A stretch of DNA of 64,000 nucleotides from Rhodopirellula baltica SH 1 (GTDB lineage: Bacteria > Planctomycetota > Planctomycetia > Pirellulales > Pirellulaceae), in NCBI RefSeq assembly GCF_000196115.1, contig NC_005027.1, positions 3,038,001 to 3,102,000 on the forward strand, written 5' to 3'. Positions within the stretch are counted from its first letter, which is position 1, and every line of letters starts with the position of its first letter. A program made the position numbers and the translations under genes. The notes beneath the pieces were generated by a model that was given only the letters and a program-made list of their open reading frames with translations, ran no database searches and had not been told where the DNA came from. Shown here one piece after another: positions 1 to 9,191 of the stretch.

Positions 1-1463
1 ACGGACAGTCGACAATTGCCCCTCCCCCCGGCGTTGCGAATGGTGCGCCAAATGGCAGTTACGGCAGTTCGATTTACGCCAGCCCAAACTTTGCCACTCC
101 GCCACGCCCCAACACCGCTCCGGTGTCGGGATCGCTGTTTGATCCTTACGCATCGGCGGCCGCGGCTCCAAACTCTTTCGCGGTGCCCCAGTACACGCCA
201 ACGCCGCTCGGATCACCCGTTCCGTTGAATTCCGCCGCCGGAGCATACCCTCCCGCAACGGGAAACGCCGCTTATCCCAACGGCGGTTTGCTGAACGGAC
301 TTTTCTCCGGCAGTATGTTCACACAAGGTTCAACCTCGGCGCCCTATCAAGGGGCCACTTATCAGGGCAATGGATTCGCGACCGGGTTCGGTGGAGGAAC
401 TGCCGTCCCGTACGACGCAGGATCCATCTACACCGGTGCACCTCCGACTTACCCCGGAACCGGCATGCCTTACCAAGGCGGAACCGGCTATCCAGGCACC
501 GCGATTCCTCCGCCGGGTTTAGATCCTTATCCGTCGGCGGCCTATCCATCCGGATCCCCGTCCACACTATTCCCCGGTGGATTCTCAGGTTCTCCGTCGA
601 GCCTATTTCCGGGCGGTTTCAGTTCACCGGAGGCCGTCAGCGCATATCGAATGCTCAACGGACCGAGGATTCGCCACACATTCATCGGTGGTGGCGATGG
701 AGCAACCGATGTCGGATACAACCAAACCGACGCCTCGATCGGATTCGCGTTCCCCAACTTTCTGTTCAGCACACGGCCTTTGTTCGTCGTTCCGTCGTTT
801 TCGCTGTACCTGTTCGATGGACCATCCACGCCTGCTGCAGCCCCGACACGCATGCTGCCCAGCAATGCCTATGCTGCGTCGATCGATTTCGGCTGGCAAA
901 CCGATCCCAATCAAATCGTTGGTGCTGAGCTCGGAGTCCGAGTTGGGGCGTACACCGATTTTGACACTTTCAACAGCGACAGCATCCGCGTGCTCGGAAA
1001 AGGGCTCGCCTCCTTCCGCTTGACCCCCACGTCGACGTTGAAGGGTGGCGTCTATTACCTGGACCGACTCGACACAAAGCTCCTTCCTGCGGGGGGATTG
1101 CTGTGGCAGCCAAATCCTTACACCCGGTTCGACATTTTCTTCCCTGAGCCAAAAATGGCAAAATATTGGCGAACGATCGGGACCCGTGACGTTTGGTGGT
1201 ACCTGGCCGGCGAATACGGCGGTGATTCTTGGACGCTCAGCGATACTTTGCTCGCACCAGACGGCGAACGCGTCGATATCAACCAGATCAACGCGATGTT
1301 TGGATTCGAATGGGGCAACTCGCAATTGCTGCGAACCGGCCAACGTTCCGGATTCATCGAAGCCGGCATCTCGTTTGACCGAGAATTGCTCTACGAACAA
1401 TCGGTCTCGGGCAACACAAGCTTGGAAGAAGCGTTTATTCTAAGAGCGGGAATTGGCTACTGA
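1..1463 (+). CDS. Partial outer-membrane-like protein, low-complexity N-terminal part
   Basis: The reading frame (codons beginning at base 3) is open to the left edge, so the true start lies outside the window; the first in-window GTG at 123 is not a convincing start. The visible N-terminal part is rich in Pro, Gly, Ser, Tyr and Ala, with imperfect repeats such as YPGTG and [11 protein letters not shown]. From about base 640 the sequence changes to a compact domain with alternating polar and hydrophobic strands (for example [30 protein letters not shown]). It ends in FILRAGIGY*, a C-terminal aromatic as in outer-membrane beta-barrels. I infer an exported, surface-layer or outer-membrane protein; it resembles the planctomycete proteins filed under DUF6268, but that name is from memory. 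No enzymatic motif is visible. The gene is on the same strand as rpsO, 119 bases upstream of it. Confidence 0.7.
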   Translation, partial: GQSTIAPPPGVANGAPNGSYGSSIYASPNFATPPRPNTAPVSGSLFDPYASAAAAPNSFAVPQYTPTPLGSPVPLNSAAGAYPPATGNAAYPNGGLLNGLFSGSMFTQGSTSAPYQGATYQGNGFATGFGGGTAVPYDAGSIYTGAPPTYPGTGMPYQGGTGYPGTAIPPPGLDPYPSAAYPSGSPSTLFPGGFSGSPSSLFPGGFSSPEAVSAYRMLNGPRIRHTFIGGGDGATDVGYNQTDASIGFAFPNFLFSTRPLFVVPSFSLYLFDGPSTPAAAPTRMLPSNAYAASIDFGWQTDPNQIVGAELGVRVGAYTDFDTFNSDSIRVLGKGLASFRLTPTSTLKGGVYYLDRLDTKLLPAGGLLWQPNPYTRFDIFFPEPKMAKYWRTIGTRDVWWYLAGEYGGDSWTLSDTLLAPDGERVDINQINAMFGFEWGNSQLLRTGQRSGFIEAGISFDRELLYEQSVSGNTSLEEAFILRAGIGY

Positions 1464-1582
1464 GCCGATTTTCCCACGGCAGCGAATTTGACGTTGCGTT
1501 CGCAGGGGGGCACGCTAAACTTCTGCGATTCAGAAACATTGGTCCACCGCGATCACAAACGATCAGGAAAGCATCAGTCGGT

Positions 1583-1852
1583 ATGACGATTTCGAAAGAA
1601 CGGAAAGAAGAAGTAATCAGCGAGCACGGCGCCGCAGCTGGAGACACTGGTTCTCCTGAAGTGCAGATCGCAATTTTGACGGAACGAATCAACGGATTGA
1701 CCGAACACATGCGAACCCACCGCAAGGATTATGCCTCGCGTCGCGGTTTGCTGGGTTTGGTGAGTCGCCGTCGCCGTCTGCTGGATTACGTTCGTGGGCA
1801 AGACCCACAACGTTACTTGGATATCATTGGAAAACTTGGTATCCGCAAATAG
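1583..1852 (+). CDS. rpsO: 30S ribosomal protein S15
   Basis: 89 residues, the normal length for S15. The family pattern is clear: an N-terminal basic segment, the [17 protein letters not shown] motif near residues 20-35, then [32 protein letters not shown]15 binds the central domain of 16S rRNA early in small-subunit assembly. The ATG at 1583 is preceded by AGGAAAG at 1565-1571, a somewhat distant ribosome binding site. pnp follows on the same strand, the classical rpsO-pnp gene order, but here the two genes are about 500 bases apart. Confidence 0.97.
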   Translation: MTISKERKEEVISEHGAAAGDTGSPEVQIAILTERINGLTEHMRTHRKDYASRRGLLGLVSRRRRLLDYVRGQDPQRYLDIIGKLGIRK

Positions 1853-2354
1853 TTTGTGACCGGGTGGTCGACGGCGTGGCCGCGGCCACGTGGCGTATGT
1901 CCCCCCGGGCTCTCTGGTCCCGGGGCGGGATGGAGTCGCAGTTTGACTGCGGCTCAGCATCGCTATCGGGAATGTCCTTCTCTGGACTCAAATCCTTCCC
2001 ATCCATCTCAGCGAACGTGATCGCCGTTTCGCTGGCTCTACTTTGCCTTGTCCATGTACTGCAGCCGGTCCGGCTGCGTCTTGTCGCCTCGTCAGAGCAG
2101 TTCGTTTGTGGCACCTTTCGGTACCCATTGCGATCCAATCAAAACAAGCCCACGTTTGATTGTCACGAATCGGGAATGTCGCTTGGCGATTTTCGCGATT
2201 CTTCACGTTGTTGCGTGGCGACCCAGTTCGCCGCTCTTTCCCATCAGCCGTTGTGGCTGACAAGGCCTTGTTGGCCAGGGATGAAAATCGGGCCGGCTTC
2301 GGAAAAGCCGTTCAAATTGTTGTTTGTTGTGTAGATGCAGGAAAAGAGGTTGTT
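1853..2354 (+). promoter_or_regulatory. Long hairpin-rich leader between rpsO and pnp
   Basis: No credible gene lies in this 502-base gap. It contains several inverted repeats: a 16-base palindrome at 1875-1890; a 7-bp stem at 1903-1909/1919-1925; a 9-bp stem with one wobble at 1933-1941/1947-1955; TCAGCC/GGCTGA at 2244-2249/2255-2260; GGCC/GGCC at 2264-2267/2273-2276; and CGGCTT/AAGCCG at 2294-2299/2305-2310. None is followed by a T-tract, so they look like leader structure rather than terminators. In enterobacteria the pnp leader is an RNase III-cleaved stem through which PNPase represses its own mRNA. An analogous role here is inference. Confidence 0.5.
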
Positions 2355-4616
2355 GTGAGTGTTCAAAAAGTTCGCGTGGAGCGAAAAATTGGTGATTCGG
2401 TGCTGTCGTTTGAGACAGGACACATCGCTAAACAAGCAGCCGGCAGCGTGCTGGTTCAATACGGCGAAACCGTTGTGCTGGTCGCGGCCGCATCGGGTAC
2501 GCCACGTCCGGGAATCGATTTCTTCCCCTTGATGTGTGATTATCGCGAGCGATTGGCTGCAGCTGGTAAATTCCCTGGTGGCTTCCTAAAACGCGAAGGT
2601 CGTCCCAGCACAAAAGAAATCCTCAGCTCGCGTTTGATGGATCGCCCGATCCGACCGCTTTGGCCAGCCGGTTACAAAGATGAAGTTCAAGTCCAAGCTT
2701 GCGTGATCGCCAGCGACTTGCAAAACGACGGCGACGTATTGGCAATGATCGGTGGCGCTACCGCGTTGCACATCAGCCCACTGCCATTCAAAGGCCCTCT
2801 GGGTAGCGTTCGAGTCGGTAAGGTTGACGGCAAATTGGTTGCCTTCCCAACCGCCGATCAACTCGAACAAAGCGAGTTGGACATGATCGTCAGCGGCAGC
2901 CGTGACATGGTTGCCATGATCGAAGGCTTTGCCAATGAAATGCCCGAAGACGAGATGATGGAAGCGATTGGCTTCGCCCATGACGCCATCCGCGAAGTCA
3001 TCGACCTGCAAGAAGAGTTCTATAAAAAGGTCAACCCAGAGAAGACTCCTTACCAGTCACCTGAAGACGACGGGTTGCTTCAGCGTTTGACCGACGCCTA
3101 CTACAGCGACTTCAAAACCGCTCAACAAACTTCGGGTAAGCAAGCTCGTGCGGAAGCCGTCCGTGCCGTTCGCGATCGTGCGATGGCCGACGTCATTCCT
3201 GATCCCAACGCTGCTGACGCCGTTTGCGTCAACCGCTTCAAATCAGTCTGGCACGACCTGGAAGAAAAGGTCGTTCGCGACCTGATCCTCGCCGGCACCC
3301 GCCCCGATGGCCGCGACCACAACTCGCTTCGCGCCATTCACTGCGAAACCGACTTGTTGCCACGCGTTCACGGTTCGGCTTTGTTCCAACGTGGCGAAAC
3401 CCAAGCTCTCATCACGATCGCATTGGGAACCAGCCGCGACGAACAACGCGTCGATGGCCTGCAGGACGAGTACAGCAAGAAGTTTATGCTGGACTACAAC
3501 TTCCCTTCGTACTCGGTTGGCGAATGCCGTCCGATTCGTGGACCTGGACGTCGTGAAATCGGACACGGTTGCTTAGCCGAGCGTAGCGTCGCTCCCGTGC
3601 TTCCTTCCGCCGACGACTTCCCCTACACAATTCGCGTGATCAGCGACATCACCGAATCGAACGGTAGCTCCTCCATGGCTTCCGTTTGTGGTGCTACCCT
3701 CGGCCTGATGGCTTCGGGTGTTCCAATCAGCAACCCAGTCGCTGGTATCTCGGTCGGCCTCGTCCAAGACGGTCCTGACAACTGGTGCTTGATCACTGAC
3801 ATCCTCGGAACCGAAGACCACTTCGGCGACATGGACTTCAAGATCGCTGGTACTCAAAACGGTATCACCGGTATCCAGTTGGACCTCAAAGTCACCGGTG
3901 TCACTAACGACATCATCCGCGCCACGCTGAAACAATCGCGTGAAGCTCGGATCGAGATCCTGAAGAAGATGCTGACGACGATCCCACGTCCTCGTCGCGA
4001 AATCTCGCCGACCGCTCCTCGTCTGCTTCGCACGAAAATCTCGCCCGACAAGATCGGTGCCTTGATCGGTCCTGGCGGAAAGAACATCCGTGGAATTCAA
4101 GAAACGACCGGTGCGGTCATCGAAGTCGATGATGAAGGCACCGTCTTGGTTGCCAGCAGCAACAAAGAGTCGGCTCAAGAAGCCATGCGTCAGGTCGAGG
4201 CTTGCACGGCAACCGTTCAGATTGGCAAGATCTACGACGGCACCGTCAGCAGCATCAAAGAGTTTGGTGCCTTCGTTGAAATCCTTCCCGGTCGCGATGG
4301 ACTGGTTCACATCAGCGAGATGAGTGGCGGATACATCAGCAGCCTGGACCAAGTGATCGCCGTTGGCGACGCCATGAAGGTCTTGGTCATCGATGTTGAC
4401 GAACACGATCGCGTGAAGCTCAGCCGTCGCAAAGCTCTCGAAGAGCTCGGCGAAGAAGATCCTTTGGCCGTTGAAGGCGAAGGTGGCGGCGACAGCGAAG
4501 GCGGTGGCGACGGTGAAGATCGCCCACGTCGTCGACGCGGCGGCAGCGGCGGTGGTGGAGGCGGAGGTCGCGGACGCGGCCCACGTCGAAGCGGTGGCGG
4601 ACGCGATCGCGACTGA
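2355..4616 (+). CDS. pnp: Polyribonucleotide nucleotidyltransferase (PNPase)
   Basis: 753 residues from a GTG start at 2355, preceded by AGAGG at 2345-2349. The frame is open upstream to 2160, but the extra residues are unlike PNPase, and the family's N-terminus (V.VERKIG...LSFETGHIAKQA) begins at this GTG. Order: first RNase PH domain (about 1-230), helical linker, second RNase PH domain (about 310-540) with GRREIGHG and the metal-site stretch TDILGTEDHFGDMDFK near 478-500, KH domain with IGPGGKNI (about 555-620), S1 domain (about 621-695), and an acidic then Arg/Gly-rich tail. The enzyme degrades RNA 3' to 5' phosphorolytically. The RGG-like tail of about 50 residues is an extra feature and may bind RNA. 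Confidence 0.96.
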   Translation: MSVQKVRVERKIGDSVLSFETGHIAKQAAGSVLVQYGETVVLVAAASGTPRPGIDFFPLMCDYRERLAAAGKFPGGFLKREGRPSTKEILSSRLMDRPIRPLWPAGYKDEVQVQACVIASDLQNDGDVLAMIGGATALHISPLPFKGPLGSVRVGKVDGKLVAFPTADQLEQSELDMIVSGSRDMVAMIEGFANEMPEDEMMEAIGFAHDAIREVIDLQEEFYKKVNPEKTPYQSPEDDGLLQRLTDAYYSDFKTAQQTSGKQARAEAVRAVRDRAMADVIPDPNAADAVCVNRFKSVWHDLEEKVVRDLILAGTRPDGRDHNSLRAIHCETDLLPRVHGSALFQRGETQALITIALGTSRDEQRVDGLQDEYSKKFMLDYNFPSYSVGECRPIRGPGRREIGHGCLAERSVAPVLPSADDFPYTIRVISDITESNGSSSMASVCGATLGLMASGVPISNPVAGISVGLVQDGPDNWCLITDILGTEDHFGDMDFKIAGTQNGITGIQLDLKVTGVTNDIIRATLKQSREARIEILKKMLTTIPRPRREISPTAPRLLRTKISPDKIGALIGPGGKNIRGIQETTGAVIEVDDEGTVLVASSNKESAQEAMRQVEACTATVQIGKIYDGTVSSIKEFGAFVEILPGRDGLVHISEMSGGYISSLDQVIAVGDAMKVLVIDVDEHDRVKLSRRKALEELGEEDPLAVEGEGGGDSEGGGDGEDRPRRRRGGSGGGGGGGRGRGPRRSGGGRDRD

Positions 4617-4654
4617 TCGCTTCTCTACCGAAGTACCACTGAATGATCACTCAA

Positions 4655-4685
4655 CCCCGGCATCTGATTTGATGCCGGGGTTTTT
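4655..4685 (+). terminator. Rho-independent terminator of pnp
   Basis: A perfect 10-bp stem (CCCCGGCATC at 4655-4664 and GATGCCGGGG at 4671-4680) with a 6-base loop, followed immediately by TTTTT. It lies 38 bases after the pnp stop codon. It also separates pnp from the convergent PVC dehydrogenase gene. Confidence 0.9.
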
Positions 4686-4793
4686 CATGCGCCAATGTGC
4701 AGGTCACCTGTTGCTTTCCGGGAAACCAAAGCAGCCGGAGCACAATCGCGTCCCGCTTTCACGGTCCCCAAAGCATCCTCGCACAACGTCCGT

Positions 4794-7700
4794 TCAGTTT
4801 CCGGACGACGATTTCAGGTAGGCCATCAAGTCCACCAGTTCACGCTCGGTCATCAACTCGGACAGATTGGCGGGCATCAATGATCGCTGGGATGCCTGCC
4901 GAGCTTCCACGTTGTCAACGCGAACGTCTTGGGTCTTCCCATCCGAAGTGGTCAATCGAATCACCTCGTCATCCTGACTGGCGATCAAACCAACTAGAAC
5001 ACGACCGTCATCCAATAGCAGACTCTGCGTTCGAAATGCTTGGTCAATGTTGCGATCCGGCAGCACGACGTCCTCAAGCAACCGCTCCACACTTCGTGAA
5101 ATCGCTCCGTCCAACTGCGGACCGACCAAACTCCCTTCACCGTGAAGCTGATGACAAGTTTGGCAGTGTTTGGTGAACACAGCTTTGCCATTCACCGTGT
5201 CGCCATCCAGGTTTCGAATCGACGCAAGCAATTGGCTCAACTTCTCAATGCGCCCAGAGTCAACAACGATTCCTTCGGTCAACTCCCTCACCTGATTTCG
5301 TGAGGCTTCATCCAGCTTCGGTTCCATCGCCTGCTGAACATCTGGATCGACCAAAACTTGCGCGGCGTACGACCCCGACTCGATCACGGAAATCAAAACC
5401 GCCGGGTCCGCACCGCTAGCGATCCAGTTCAGCGCCAGCTTCCGTTGCTGCGATGCATTCAGATGCGGCCCCAGTTGCTTCAGCTGCTCAACTGCCTCCC
5501 ATCGCTCACTCGCAGTTGCATCAACGATCGACTCAGCCAAATCCACTTGTCCGATTTCCGCCGACACGAATTGAGCCAGCGTCGACAATCCAGCTTGCCC
5601 ACTCAAATTCGCCACCGTGCCGGCGACACTCAATCGCGTCAGCGGACCAAATTGTTCATCGACGAGCAGTCCCTTCAAGCGACCCTCGAATTCAATCAAC
5701 TCGAGTCGTTCAATCCAATCCAATGCTCTCGCCCACCGATGAGACGATCCAGTTGGACTGAGCCTTCCCGGCATGAAGTCACCGATCGCCAACCACGCGT
5801 AGGCAGTGCCCGAGTCACCGTCGACAGCTTCGATTCGAACCAACTGGCCAACCACGTTATGGGTCTCCCAAACGACCAATTGCGCGACATCCGAGCGAGG
5901 AGGCAACACTTGTCGAAGCACCTCTCCCGTTTTCGCTGAAACCAGACGAACGAAGTTCGATTCTGGATTGATTCGTCCTGGCCGAGCATTGTGGCCGGCA
6001 ACGCGAAATCGGATTTGCTCGGGGGCCTCAAACCAATCGCTCGCGATCGTTCCCGTATATGTCTCGCCGAGCGGAAAGCTGCTCACTAGCTCCGCAAACA
6101 CATCGCGTTCCTCAGCCGATGCCGCCACATGAGTCAAACGCCGTTCGGTGGACCAATTCTTTTCGTCGGAACCGAACCATGCGACCGGAATATCGTCAGC
6201 GACGGTCAACTCGGTCCATTCGGCTTCGATCAACTCCATTGCCCAACTTCGAATGGATGTCGGGACACTCGCCGATTGAAAACCGGCCGCGTCGCTAATC
6301 AGATGCAACCAATCGAATGCCTGCTCTGTTTTGGAACCTGCCAACTGCCTGGCCAACGCGACGCAGGCACCCAACTGATGCGGTTTCGCCAACGATACCG
6401 CGTGACCGAACAAGGCCCTGTTCGCTGCTTGCTCGCCTTTGACTTGCATCGCTGTCGTCAGATAGGCCAAGATCGGCTCGACGACTTCGTTTCGCTTCAG
6501 GCCTAGCATGATCGAGGTCGTCTCTGCGTCAGGTGCAGAATCCCAAAACGGATCATCGTCAGAGGCGAACTGCAACAAATTCCGAATGGCAATGCGGATC
6601 GTTTGCCGCAAGACAACGTCCGCCTCATCGACCTCGCTCAACGTTACAACCAATCCTGCCACGTCCGTCGCGTCCCCGCGTCGGCCGATGCACTCCGCGG
6701 ACATCCGCACGATGTGGGCGTTGTCATGCATCAACAACCCACGAATTTGCTCCAATGACATGGTGTCTGCATTGCCATCAGAACTCATTCGAATTTTAGA
6801 GACCAACCGCTGTTCTTCACTGGTCGATTCATCCCCATCGATTGCGGTGCCCGTATAACGAACTTGCCAGATACGGCCACTCGTTCGATCTCGCCCTGGA
6901 TGCTCCAGCGGCACTTCGTAGTGGCCAATGATTTTGTTGTAGAAATCGGCGACGTAAATGTTCCCTTGTTTGTCGACCTGAATATCCACTGGCCGAAACC
7001 AAGGGTCATCGCTGGTCAAAAAATCGGGCAACGCCCGCCCTTTCGCCGTCGCCCCAACGAACTCTCGTTGGTTCCAATTCAAACGTGAAGTCATCACGTT
7101 GCCACTGATAAAACAGTTGCGAAGTGGAACGACCATCGAGTCGGGTGGAAAAAAATGAATACCAGAAATCGCGGTGCTGCCATGCAAATGGTCCATCATC
7201 GGCGGCAGAAAACCCAACCCATCGTGTGGCAGACCAAAACTAGGGTAGCAAGCACCAGCGACCAACTGGCTGATCGGTTTGCTGTGGCAGTCCGCTGAAT
7301 ACCAATACCCCCATTCGTCCCTCGTCATCCCAAACGGATTGACTTGCCCGCGAGTATGCAACTCCACCCGACTTCCATCGGGACGGAACCGGAATGTGTT
7401 GCCTGAAACCATCGTGACAAGGTGCCCATCCGTTCCCGTAACTCGGCTTTGATTGCTGAATCCATGACAGGCATAGATCCAACCATCACCACCGTCTCGC
7501 AAGGAATTGATCATGCCATGCGTGTCTCGGGTCGTGTCAAACGGCCCCAAAACGATCTGTCGCTCATCACACTTCCCATCGCCGTCGGTGTCACGGAGGT
7601 ACCAAATGTTTGGAATGCTGAAACACAAGCATCCGTCACCGTAAGGCAGCACTCCCATCGGGATGTTCAATCCATCCGCAAACATCCTGATCGAATCAGC

Positions 7701-8150
7701 TTTTCCATCACCGTCAGTGTCTTTCAACACCTTGATCGAATCGGGGCCCTCTTCGTCCAATGCCACCGGATACGGATAAGCAACACTTTCGGTCACCCAT
7801 AAGCTGCCTTCCGAATCCATCGCCATATTCAACGGCTTGGCAATTTCGGGCTCAGATGCAAAAAGCCTGATTTCGAAGTCGGGCGGCAGGTGGAACCCAG
7901 CCATCTCTTCGGCGGGAGTCCGATGCCCCGTCGACCGAACCCCTTCACCGTAAACCTCCGCCGCAGTCACCGGTTCGGCAGCACCAACTGGCATCTCCGC
8001 CGACACGCCCTCCGATTGATTCCGTTCCTGCCCAATCAAAGCAGGCCCTCCGGCAATAAAAAGAGCCAGCAACGAACAGCAGAAGACCGCTGGAGAACGA
8101 AAATCCGCACGCATTTCGCCGCGGAAGTGATTGAATCGAAAACGCTTCAT
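4794..8150 (-). CDS. PVC-type membrane-bound dehydrogenase with C-terminal c-type cytochrome
   Basis: About 1118 residues from ATG 8150; ATG 8114 is an alternative that still keeps the hydrophobic signal segment AVFCCSLLALFIAGG. The N-terminal part is a PVC-type beta-propeller (TIGR02604-like): GFHLPPDFEIRLFASEPEIAKP, repeated DTDGDGK motifs, and VNPFGMTRDEWGYWY. The middle is helical and HEAT-like. The last about 130 residues form a TIGR02603-like cytochrome with a CxxCH haem site (HCQTCHQLHGEGSLVGPQLDGA) and a late Met that could be the axial ligand. These proteins are exported; the substrate is unknown and oxidation of sugars or alcohols is only a guess. The gene is divergent from the ThuA-like gene at 8272. 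Confidence 0.9.
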   Translation of the reverse strand: MKRFRFNHFRGEMRADFRSPAVFCCSLLALFIAGGPALIGQERNQSEGVSAEMPVGAAEPVTAAEVYGEGVRSTGHRTPAEEMAGFHLPPDFEIRLFASEPEIAKPLNMAMDSEGSLWVTESVAYPYPVALDEEGPDSIKVLKDTDGDGKADSIRMFADGLNIPMGVLPYGDGCLCFSIPNIWYLRDTDGDGKCDERQIVLGPFDTTRDTHGMINSLRDGGDGWIYACHGFSNQSRVTGTDGHLVTMVSGNTFRFRPDGSRVELHTRGQVNPFGMTRDEWGYWYSADCHSKPISQLVAGACYPSFGLPHDGLGFLPPMMDHLHGSTAISGIHFFPPDSMVVPLRNCFISGNVMTSRLNWNQREFVGATAKGRALPDFLTSDDPWFRPVDIQVDKQGNIYVADFYNKIIGHYEVPLEHPGRDRTSGRIWQVRYTGTAIDGDESTSEEQRLVSKIRMSSDGNADTMSLEQIRGLLMHDNAHIVRMSAECIGRRGDATDVAGLVVTLSEVDEADVVLRQTIRIAIRNLLQFASDDDPFWDSAPDAETTSIMLGLKRNEVVEPILAYLTTAMQVKGEQAANRALFGHAVSLAKPHQLGACVALARQLAGSKTEQAFDWLHLISDAAGFQSASVPTSIRSWAMELIEAEWTELTVADDIPVAWFGSDEKNWSTERRLTHVAASAEERDVFAELVSSFPLGETYTGTIASDWFEAPEQIRFRVAGHNARPGRINPESNFVRLVSAKTGEVLRQVLPPRSDVAQLVVWETHNVVGQLVRIEAVDGDSGTAYAWLAIGDFMPGRLSPTGSSHRWARALDWIERLELIEFEGRLKGLLVDEQFGPLTRLSVAGTVANLSGQAGLSTLAQFVSAEIGQVDLAESIVDATASERWEAVEQLKQLGPHLNASQQRKLALNWIASGADPAVLISVIESGSYAAQVLVDPDVQQAMEPKLDEASRNQVRELTEGIVVDSGRIEKLSQLLASIRNLDGDTVNGKAVFTKHCQTCHQLHGEGSLVGPQLDGAISRSVERLLEDVVLPDRNIDQAFRTQSLLLDDGRVLVGLIASQDDEVIRLTTSDGKTQDVRVDNVEARQASQRSLMPANLSELMTERELVDLMAYLKSSSGN

Positions 8151-8271
8151 GGAACGCATTCCTGTGGGGTTGGAATTCAGCAGAAAACACCTTACCCCAA
8201 CCAAATACCCGACTGGTCGTTTACAATACGAAACCTTCCGATCTTTCGACTCAACTCAAGCTCACATCACG

Positions 8272-9141
8272 ATGCAAAAGTTCATCCTTCTCGCGTTTGC
8301 CGCCATCCTGTCTCCCTTCTTCGTTGCGAGTGCGACTCATGGAGAAGATGCCGCAGCTTCATCCGAAACGAAGCCGCTTCAGGTGCTACTCGTTGCCGGC
8401 GGTTGCTGCCACGACTACACCAGCCAAACAAAGATTCTGAAGGAGGGATTGGAAGAGCGAATCAATGCCAAGGTCACCGTTGTGCTGAGTGACAACACGA
8501 CCACCCGAGCACGATTCGACATTTACGAGTCCGACGATTGGGCAGATGGCTATGACGTCGTGATTCACGATGAGTGCTCAGCGGACGTCATCGAAAAGCC
8601 GTATGTGAATCGAATTTTGAAACAGCACCTCGATGGCGTGCCCGCCGTGAATCTCCACTGCGCCATGCACAGCTATCGCTGGGACGACTTCCGCCAACCT
8701 GTCAAAGACGGAGCCGACAATGCGGGTTGGTACGAGATGCTTGGTTTGCAGTCGACCGGTCACGGCCCCAAATTTCCAATCGATATCAAACACTTGGACA
8801 AACATCCAATCACCGCAGGCATGGAAGATTGGACAACCATCAACGAAGAACTTTACAACAACATTCGCGTGTTTGATGGTGCCTCGGCATTGATCCAAGG
8901 CGTCCAAGAGACTCCACCGAACAAGAAACAACTGAAGCAAGATCCCAACGCAAAAGCAAAAGAAGCCACTGCCGTCGTTGCTTGGACCAACGAATACGGT
9001 CCCAATAAAACGCGAATTTTCAGCACCTCGCTTGGGCACCAAAACGAAACCGTCGCCGACACTCGTTACATGGACCTCGTTTCGCGTGGTGTGCTTTGGG
9101 CGGCTGGACAGCTCGACGAAACCACCGCATCAGCCGAGTGA
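8272..9141 (+). CDS. ThuA-like domain protein, secreted
   Basis: 289 residues from ATG 8272. The frame is open further upstream to 8131, but that extension overlaps the divergent gene's start, and ATG 8272 opens directly into a signal peptide (MQKFILLAFAAILSPFFVASATHG). The body has the ThuA class I glutamine-amidotransferase-like fold: LLVAGGCCHDYTSQTKIL, VVIHDECSAD, GVPAVNLHCAMHSYR and LGHQNETVADTRYMDLVSRGVLWAAG. ThuA-like proteins in planctomycetes commonly sit with carbohydrate-related exported proteins; no reaction is established for this group. The PhoD-like gene follows 50 bases downstream on the same strand and may be co-transcribed. Confidence 0.9.
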   Translation: MQKFILLAFAAILSPFFVASATHGEDAAASSETKPLQVLLVAGGCCHDYTSQTKILKEGLEERINAKVTVVLSDNTTTRARFDIYESDDWADGYDVVIHDECSADVIEKPYVNRILKQHLDGVPAVNLHCAMHSYRWDDFRQPVKDGADNAGWYEMLGLQSTGHGPKFPIDIKHLDKHPITAGMEDWTTINEELYNNIRVFDGASALIQGVQETPPNKKQLKQDPNAKAKEATAVVAWTNEYGPNKTRIFSTSLGHQNETVADTRYMDLVSRGVLWAAGQLDETTASAE

Positions 9142-9191
9142 ACTCCGAGACGTTCCTACATTCACTTACGGTGCCGCTTTCTTAGGTCGAA

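Noticed and set aside
624..1400. 258-codon minus-strand frame opposite the first gene
   Set aside because: No motif; the plus-strand frame is open to the window edge and ends like an outer-membrane protein.
3573..4406. 277-codon open frame on the minus strand inside pnp
   Set aside because: It is a shadow of the strong PNPase coding frame and shows no family motif.
4794..8150. Assigning a sugar-dehydrogenase activity to the PVC cytochrome protein
   Set aside because: The family name is historical; nothing in the sequence defines a substrate.
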